Shown: positions 6,607 through 7,422 of the stretch, in pieces
How positions within the stretch are numbered: position 1 is the first letter of the stretch
Layout of the letters: the number at the start of each line of letters is the position of its first letter
Source: Pirellulales bacterium
Lineage (GTDB): Bacteria; Planctomycetota; Planctomycetia; Pirellulales; JALHLM01
Direction: 5' to 3'
NCBI GenBank assembly: GCA_022844585.1
Contig: JALHLM010000305.1
Location: 1-7,422, forward strand
Length of the DNA stretch: 7,422 bases
Notes under the pieces: model-generated
Seen by the model: only the letters and a program-made list of their open reading frames with translations
The model's database searches: none
What the model was told of the DNA's origin: nothing
Position numbers and translations under genes: made by a program

Positions 6607-6635
6607 CCACGATCGCTCCGAACGGAGCGCCCCCT
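6607..6635 (-). promoter_or_regulatory. Structured ribosome-binding region of DUF1559 copy B
   Basis: On the minus strand AGGGGG (6635-6630) is followed immediately by a hairpin, CGCTCCG-TT-CGGAGCG (6629-6614), then by ATCGTGG (7 bases) and the ATG at 6606. In linear form the AGGGGG is 23 bases from the start, too far to act as a normal Shine-Dalgarno. With the hairpin folded the gap becomes 7 bases, the same spacing seen at the two GAGGAG sites in this window. The alternative is that the hairpin blocks initiation or is an unrelated operator. Confidence 0.45.
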
Positions 6636-7252
6636 GAACAAGTTGCGGGGCATTCTGGAGTAAGAATGTTCGAGTTTGATGAACCGGCGATGCGATGTTT
6701 CCGAGGTTTTCGTGAGCAACTTACCGAGGCAAATAGGAAAGTTAAGAACTCGCAGATGTGTGACGGGATGCGATCGCGCGCAATTTCTCGCCTGCAGTAA
6801 CGCGCGCCATCCACTTGTCGCATAGCGGCTTGCGCCTACTTGCGCAAGGCGTTTAACGTCCTGCTAACAATTCAAACGGAGGACGTTGGATGGAGGTCTA
6901 GTAGTAGACGGAAGGTAGGCGAGGCCAAAAAGATTCTGTTGAGCCGCCCCGACCTTGTTCGGCGAAAGAATCGGATGCCGCCACGCCGCACTAACAAAAC
7001 GCGGAAAGGCCATCACACGAACGCCAAAGATCTTGCGCGATTCGAAACATCAGATGCCCGCCACACCGTAGAAGTGGACTCCCGCGCGAGCTGGCGAAGT
7101 CCGTCGCGCCGGGAAAAAGGTCCTCCGGCGAGGTCTGGAATCAAAAGGCCCGGCGACGAGCTCTGTCGCGGAGCAAGACCTGCTGGAGGCGCCGAAAGAA
7201 TGCTGCTCGATGCAGGTCGTAGAATTGCGGATCCGAATTGCGCAATAAACGC
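6636..7252. other. Intergenic region of about 620 bases with no convincing gene
   Basis: I find no supported coding sequence between the DUF1559 copy B leader and the rpmG terminator. A plus-strand frame is open at 6840-7268 (TTG start, or ATG at 6975), but it is full of Arg/Lys/Pro/Ser, shows no clear third-position GC preference, has no domain I recognise and ends inside the rpmG terminator. Inverted repeats are present: AACGTCCT/AGGACGTT at 6855-6862 and 6880-6887, CGCCGG/CCGGCG at 7107-7112 and 7125-7130, GCGAC/GTCGC at 7153-7157 and 7165-7169, and GACCTGC/GCAGGTC at 7177-7183 and 7212-7218. GAATTGCG is directly repeated at 7222 and 7235. The promoter of copy B should lie here, but I see no box pair good enough to call. 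Confidence 0.6.
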
Positions 7253-7276
7253 AAAAGGCCCCGACTAGCGGGGCCT
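7253..7276 (-). terminator. Intrinsic terminator of rpmG
   Basis: On the minus strand an 8-bp GC-rich stem, AGGCCCCG with CGGGGCCT (7276-7269 and 7263-7256), closes a 5-base loop CTAGT and runs straight into TTTT (7256-7253), followed by GCGTTTATT. It begins 28 bases past the rpmG stop codon. This is a standard Rho-independent terminator and it separates rpmG from the downstream envelope genes. Confidence 0.85.
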
Positions 7277-7303
7277 GTGCATCGCAGTGACGGACAGCGT
7301 CCG

Positions 7304-7422
7304 TTATTTCTTCTTCTCGTTGTGCAGCGTGTGCTTGCGCACGCGCGGGCAGTACTTCATCAGCTTCAACTTTTCGCCGCCCGGCTTGCGCCAGAGGGTG
7401 TAGTTGTAGTCCCCGGTCTCGC
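7304..7422 (-). CDS. rpmG: Ribosomal protein L33, C-terminal part (5' end outside window)
   Basis: The last 38 residues of large-subunit ribosomal protein L33 are visible, from ETGDYNYTLW to the TAA at 7304-7306; the N-terminus lies beyond the right edge. The match rests on the family pattern Y-x-T, then basic residues, E-K-L-x-L-x-K-Y-C-P and R-K-H-T-L-H near the end. In the zinc-binding (C+) form of L33 this part reads CPxC; here it is CPRV, so one of the two C-terminal zinc ligands is missing. Whether the N-terminal CxxC pair exists cannot be seen. The L33 identification is firm. The terminator downstream indicates that the gene does not run on into the DUF1559 genes. Confidence 0.93.
   Translation of the reverse strand, partial: ETGDYNYTLWRKPGGEKLKLMKYCPRVRKHTLHNEKKK

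Noticed and set aside
6722..6750. Weak promoter-like pair on the minus strand, TTAACT and TAAGTT, 16 bases apart
   Set aside because: Both boxes match the consensus poorly, and many equally good pairs occur by chance in this AT-richer stretch.
6770..6777. GCGATCGC octamer resembling the cyanobacterial HIP1 repeat
   Set aside because: A single copy in a GC-rich window; gene content is planctomycete-like, not cyanobacterial.
6840..7268. Plus-strand open frame of up to 142 codons (TTG start) in the intergenic region
   Set aside because: No third-position GC bias by hand reading, strongly basic low-complexity composition, no recognisable domain, and its end lies in the rpmG terminator. A small basic protein cannot be fully excluded.

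Overview
The window looks like a chromosomal stretch from a planctomycete (Planctomycetota, probably a Pirellulales-type lineage). Three things point there: two neighbouring genes of the DUF1559 family (prepilin-type N-terminus plus a C-terminal LFADGSV motif), a protein with a C-terminal VPEP sorting signal, and a high-GC background with loosely spaced genes. The lineage is an inference from gene content, since no marker gene is complete.

Every gene I can support lies on the minus strand, so transcription runs from right to left. The right edge carries the 3' end of rpmG (ribosomal protein L33, 7304-7422), closed by a clear intrinsic terminator at 7253-7276. Next comes about 650 bases without a convincing gene (6607-7252), which forms the leader of the first DUF1559 gene and may hold some RNA structure. 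Two paralogous DUF1559 pseudopilin-like genes follow: copy B (5494-6606) and copy A (4121-5302). After a 158-base gap with two hairpins comes a three-gene run: a PEP-CTERM exported protein (3198-3962), a large lipoprotein with helical-repeat character (1115-3196) whose ATG lies one base past the PEP-CTERM stop codon, and, 30 bases further on, a protein with two zinc ribbons and a duplicated helical segment (1084 to beyond position 1).

Four of the five non-ribosomal products carry export or envelope signals: two type IV pilin-like leaders, one Sec signal with a PEP-CTERM anchor, and one lipobox. The simplest reading is an envelope or cell-surface locus with a cytosolic zinc-ribbon protein at its end. 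No known pathway can be named from the sequence. The most notable non-coding features are hairpins or palindromes ahead of both DUF1559 genes and the PEP-CTERM gene. Two of these hairpins share the same 7-base arms, and one sits so that folding it would place a distant AGGGGG tract seven bases from the start codon.
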